Shown piece after piece: positions 5,134 to 6,746 of a DNA stretch of 6,746 nt. The stretch comes from JBGPLH01 sp041486365 [NCBI: Thermodesulfobacteriota bacterium] (GTDB taxonomy: Bacteria > JAUYMQ01), in NCBI GenBank assembly GCA_041486365.1, contig JBGPLH010000181.1, forward strand, positions 1 to 6,746, read 5' to 3'. How positions within the stretch are numbered: position 1 is the first letter of the stretch; each line of letters starts with the position of its first letter. The position numbers and the translations under genes are program-made. A model generated the notes under the pieces. That model was not told the DNA's origin. It saw nothing but the letters and a program-made list of their open reading frames with translations, and searched no databases.

Positions 5134-6443
5134 GGCGAGGCCGCGTCCACCCTCGCGCTGCTCCGCATGGTCCTCGAGCGCGCGACCTGGGGCCTCGCCA
5201 GGCCCAAATCCATGATGTGCGGGCGCCCGAGCTTCTCCTTCGTGAAGTCGATGGCGAAGGCGGGCGTGAGAGTCGTCCCGTTCCAGGCGAAGGCTTTCAG
5301 GAACTGCTCGTCGTCCGCGCCCGTCTTGTCCCAGTTCGCAAGCAGGGACGACGTGAAGTACACGCGCTTCCCGTCCCAGGACTGGGACACCATGTTCACC
5401 TGCTTCCCGATCTGCCGCTCGTGGACCTGCCTGGGCTTGCGCGGGTTCGACACGTCGTAGACGCGCACCTTGCCGTCCATGAAGGAATCGACGAAGAGGA
5501 ACCGATCGTCGGCCGAGAGGCTGATGTCCACCGGGAGGGGCGGGCTCGCCGGATCGCCGACCGGACCCAGATCGACCGCTTCGAACGTGCCGTCGTCCTT
5601 GCGGAAGACCCCCCAGAGCTTGCCGGTGAGGGCCGCCGCGGTGAACGCGTAGTGGTTCCGCGGCTGGAGCGCCCAGCGGATCTCAAGCGGCGCGCCGGGC
5701 ACGTCGAAGGTCTGCAGGGGCTTTCGCGCGTGGAAGTCCCAGAGCACCATCGTGTTGCCGAAGTTCTTCATCGCCGCGGGGTCCTTCATGAGATCGGGCA
5801 GGGAGCGCATATAGTTCTTGTGGCCCGTGAAGGAGGACGTGAGCATCCGGTTCAGGTCGGCGTTCACGCGGGCGTCGTAGCCGTAGGGTGCCTTGTCGGG
5901 CATCCAGTTCGTTCGGACGAACTTGCCGTCGTTGCTGTACTCGACGATGCCGGTGCGCCCGCCGCCGTCCTTCGTATTGGACAGGCCCGTGATGAGCATG
6001 CGGCCCGGGAGCGCGTAGAACGTGTGGGGGCCGGCAACGCCGCCCGACGACGTCGCGAAGTCGCGGATCGTCCGCACGACCTTCGGCTTCGCGGGATCGG
6101 TCGCCACGTCGAAGACGTAGATCACGTTGTCATCGAGACCACCCGCCCAGAGATATCGCCGATCGTCGGTGAAGCCCGCGTGATGGGCCTCGTGCCGCCC
6201 GACCACGGAGACCGACGAGACGACCTTCCCGTAGTCCGAATGCGCGGGGTTGGCTCCCACGGTCACGAGCTTGTCCGAGCCGTCGCCCAGCCCCTCGACG
6301 CCGAGGGTCCAGACGTAGATGAAATCCTCCTGGCCGGTGATCTTCGGCAGGTAGGGTGACTGGCACGTCTCGTCCGCGAGCGCCGGATTCACGGAGAGGA
6401 GACAGAAGAGCGAGAGCCTGAGAAGAAAGCGGATTGGGTTCAT
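5130..6443 (-). CDS. Exported SBP56/selenium-binding-protein family protein, methanethiol-oxidase-like
   Basis: A 437-residue beta-propeller protein of the SBP56 (SELENBP1/MtoX) family; characterised members oxidise methanethiol to formaldehyde, sulfide and peroxide with copper. The ATG at 6443 is chosen because it starts a clear signal peptide (cleavage after ALA, residue 23) and aligns the start with the domain; a further ATG at 6599 would add 52 residues of unlike composition. Family blocks: HEAHHAGF (84-91), NVIYVFDVATDPAKP (106-120), AGPHTF (137-142), APYGYD (185-190), PLEIRW (252-257), DISLSADDRFLFVDS (306-320) with VYDVSNPRKPR (328-338), SWDGKRVYFTSSLLANWD (355-372), and AIDFTKEKLGRPH (397-409). 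It is divergent: the CxxC of human SELENBP1 is absent (Cys27 is the only mature cysteine), and the GSHLYVWD block reads GNTMVLWD (229-236), losing that histidine. His87, His88, His140 and His409 remain candidate copper ligands. It is the first gene of an operon with the SCO protein. Methanethiol oxidation is plausible, not shown. Confidence 0.88.
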   Translation of the reverse strand: MNPIRFLLRLSLFCLLSVNPALADETCQSPYLPKITGQEDFIYVWTLGVEGLGDGSDKLVTVGANPAHSDYGKVVSSVSVVGRHEAHHAGFTDDRRYLWAGGLDDNVIYVFDVATDPAKPKVVRTIRDFATSSGGVAGPHTFYALPGRMLITGLSNTKDGGGRTGIVEYSNDGKFVRTNWMPDKAPYGYDARVNADLNRMLTSSFTGHKNYMRSLPDLMKDPAAMKNFGNTMVLWDFHARKPLQTFDVPGAPLEIRWALQPRNHYAFTAAALTGKLWGVFRKDDGTFEAVDLGPVGDPASPPLPVDISLSADDRFLFVDSFMDGKVRVYDVSNPRKPRQVHERQIGKQVNMVSQSWDGKRVYFTSSLLANWDKTGADDEQFLKAFAWNGTTLTPAFAIDFTKEKLGRPHIMDLGLARPQVARSRTMRSSARVDAASP

Positions 6444-6454
6444 GGACACCCCCC

Positions 6455-6486
6455 GTTCCGTGGCTGATTTGTTCCGTGGCTGATTC
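6455..6486. repeat. Tandem 16-base duplication in the leader of the SBP56 gene
   Basis: Positions 6455-6470 and 6471-6486 are two consecutive copies of GTTCCGTGGCTGATTY, differing only in the last base (T or C). They lie 12-43 bases upstream of the SBP56 start, within its 5' leader if the promoter at 6497-6526 is used. They could be paired binding sites for a regulator or RNA-binding protein or a recent slippage duplication. I recognise no known operator. Confidence 0.7.
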
Positions 6487-6496
6487 GTTGCCTGCA

Positions 6497-6526
6497 AGTT
6501 TGCGTCGGCCCCTCTCGCCGTGTCAA
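6497..6526 (-). promoter_or_regulatory. Candidate promoter of the SBP56-SCO operon
   Basis: On the reverse strand a perfect TTGACA (6526-6521) is followed after 18 bases by CAAACT (6502-6497), which keeps the important second-position A and last T of the -10 but is otherwise weak. Transcription would start near 6490, giving a leader of about 47 bases that contains the 16-base tandem repeat. A good -35 with a poor -10 suggests dependence on an activator. Confidence 0.4.
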
Positions 6527-6561
6527 GACTCGTACCGTCACCACCGAGAAGAGGGTACCCG

Positions 6562-6746
6562 ATGACCCCCATCCACTTCTGGTTCGAGTTCGCGAGCACC
6601 TACTCCTACCCCGCGGCCATGCGCGTTGAGCGCGTCATGGCCGAGGCGCGCATCCCCCTCGTCTGGCGCCCTTTCCTGCTCGGGCCGATCTTCCGGGCGC
6701 AGGGGTGGAACGACTCCCCGTTCAATATCTATCCGGCCAAGGGGCG
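6562..6746 (+). CDS. 2-hydroxychromene-2-carboxylate isomerase-like (DsbA/GST-kappa fold) protein, N-terminal fragment
   Basis: The ATG at 6562 opens a frame that runs off the right edge after 61 full codons. The translation contains HFWFEFASTYSYPAA (residues 5-19), WRPFLLGPIF (about 35-44) and QGWNDSPFNIYPAKG (47-61). These are the start of the HCCA-isomerase family of thioredoxin-like glutathione enzymes related to GST kappa. Ser12 sits where the family has its catalytic, glutathione-binding serine. Known members isomerise 2-hydroxychromene-2-carboxylate in naphthalene breakdown, but many are of unknown substrate and the name is generic. AGAGGG about six bases upstream supports the start. 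It diverges from the SBP56 operon across a shared 118-base region; I see no good forward promoter there. Confidence 0.88.
   Translation, partial: MTPIHFWFEFASTYSYPAAMRVERVMAEARIPLVWRPFLLGPIFRAQGWNDSPFNIYPAKG

Noticed and set aside
5217-6359. 380-codon open frame on the forward strand
   Set aside because: Antisense to the SBP56 gene; no motifs, and the SBP56 reading has clear family blocks.
6553-6560. GGGTACCC palindrome before the isomerase-like gene
   Set aside because: Eight bases only, overlapping the ribosome binding region; too short to call an operator.
6444-6599. Upstream start for the SBP56 protein at 6599
   Set aside because: It would bury the signal peptide behind 52 residues, run through the promoter-like TTGACA and the tandem repeat, and overlap the divergent gene at 6562.

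Overview
The window is high-GC chromosomal DNA from an uncultured-type, probably soil or groundwater bacterium. The gene types are a family III CoA-transferase, an enoyl-CoA hydratase remnant, a luciferase-like monooxygenase paired with an alpha/beta hydrolase, an exported SBP56/methanethiol-oxidase-like protein with a SCO-type copper chaperone, an IPTL-CTERM sorted hydrolase and a 2-hydroxychromene-2-carboxylate-isomerase-like protein. This mix recalls lineages such as Rokubacteria/Methylomirabilota, Binatota or other deltaproteobacteria-like Gram-negatives. That placement is inference; no rRNA or marker gene is present. I see no insertion sequence, CRISPR array, tRNA or phage gene.

Layout: (1) 1-153, minus strand: the N-terminal 51 codons of a CaiB/BaiF CoA-transferase that runs off the left edge. 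(2) 352-2062, plus strand: an exported SxxK serine hydrolase with C-terminal calcium-type repeats and an IPTL-CTERM-like sorting tail. It overlaps by 47 bases a 113-residue basic protein of unknown function. (3) 2069-2225, minus strand: a frameshifted, internally deleted remnant of an enoyl-CoA hydratase gene. A good sigma70-type promoter reads out of it to the right. (4) 2294-4361, plus strand: a flavin-dependent luciferase-like monooxygenase and an alpha/beta hydrolase, separated by a GC-rich inverted repeat. (5) 4386-4476: two hairpins between convergent genes. (6) 6443-4462, minus strand: a two-gene operon (ATGA overlap) of an exported SBP56-family protein and a SCO1/SenC-type protein, with a clear terminator whose loop is the SCO stop codon. 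(7) From 6562, plus strand: the start of an HCCA-isomerase/DsbA-like gene cut by the right edge.

The strongest functional unit is the SBP56-SCO operon. SCO genes are known neighbours of copper-dependent methanethiol oxidase (MtoX), so a periplasmic copper enzyme plus its metallochaperone is the natural reading. However, this SBP56 protein lacks the cysteine pair and at least one histidine position conserved in characterised relatives, and the SCO protein has a CX5C instead of a CX3C copper site. The monooxygenase-hydrolase pair looks like a small catabolic cassette (oxygenation followed by ester or C-C bond hydrolysis) with unknown substrate. Long ORFs opposite these genes are GC-rich shadows and are not annotated.
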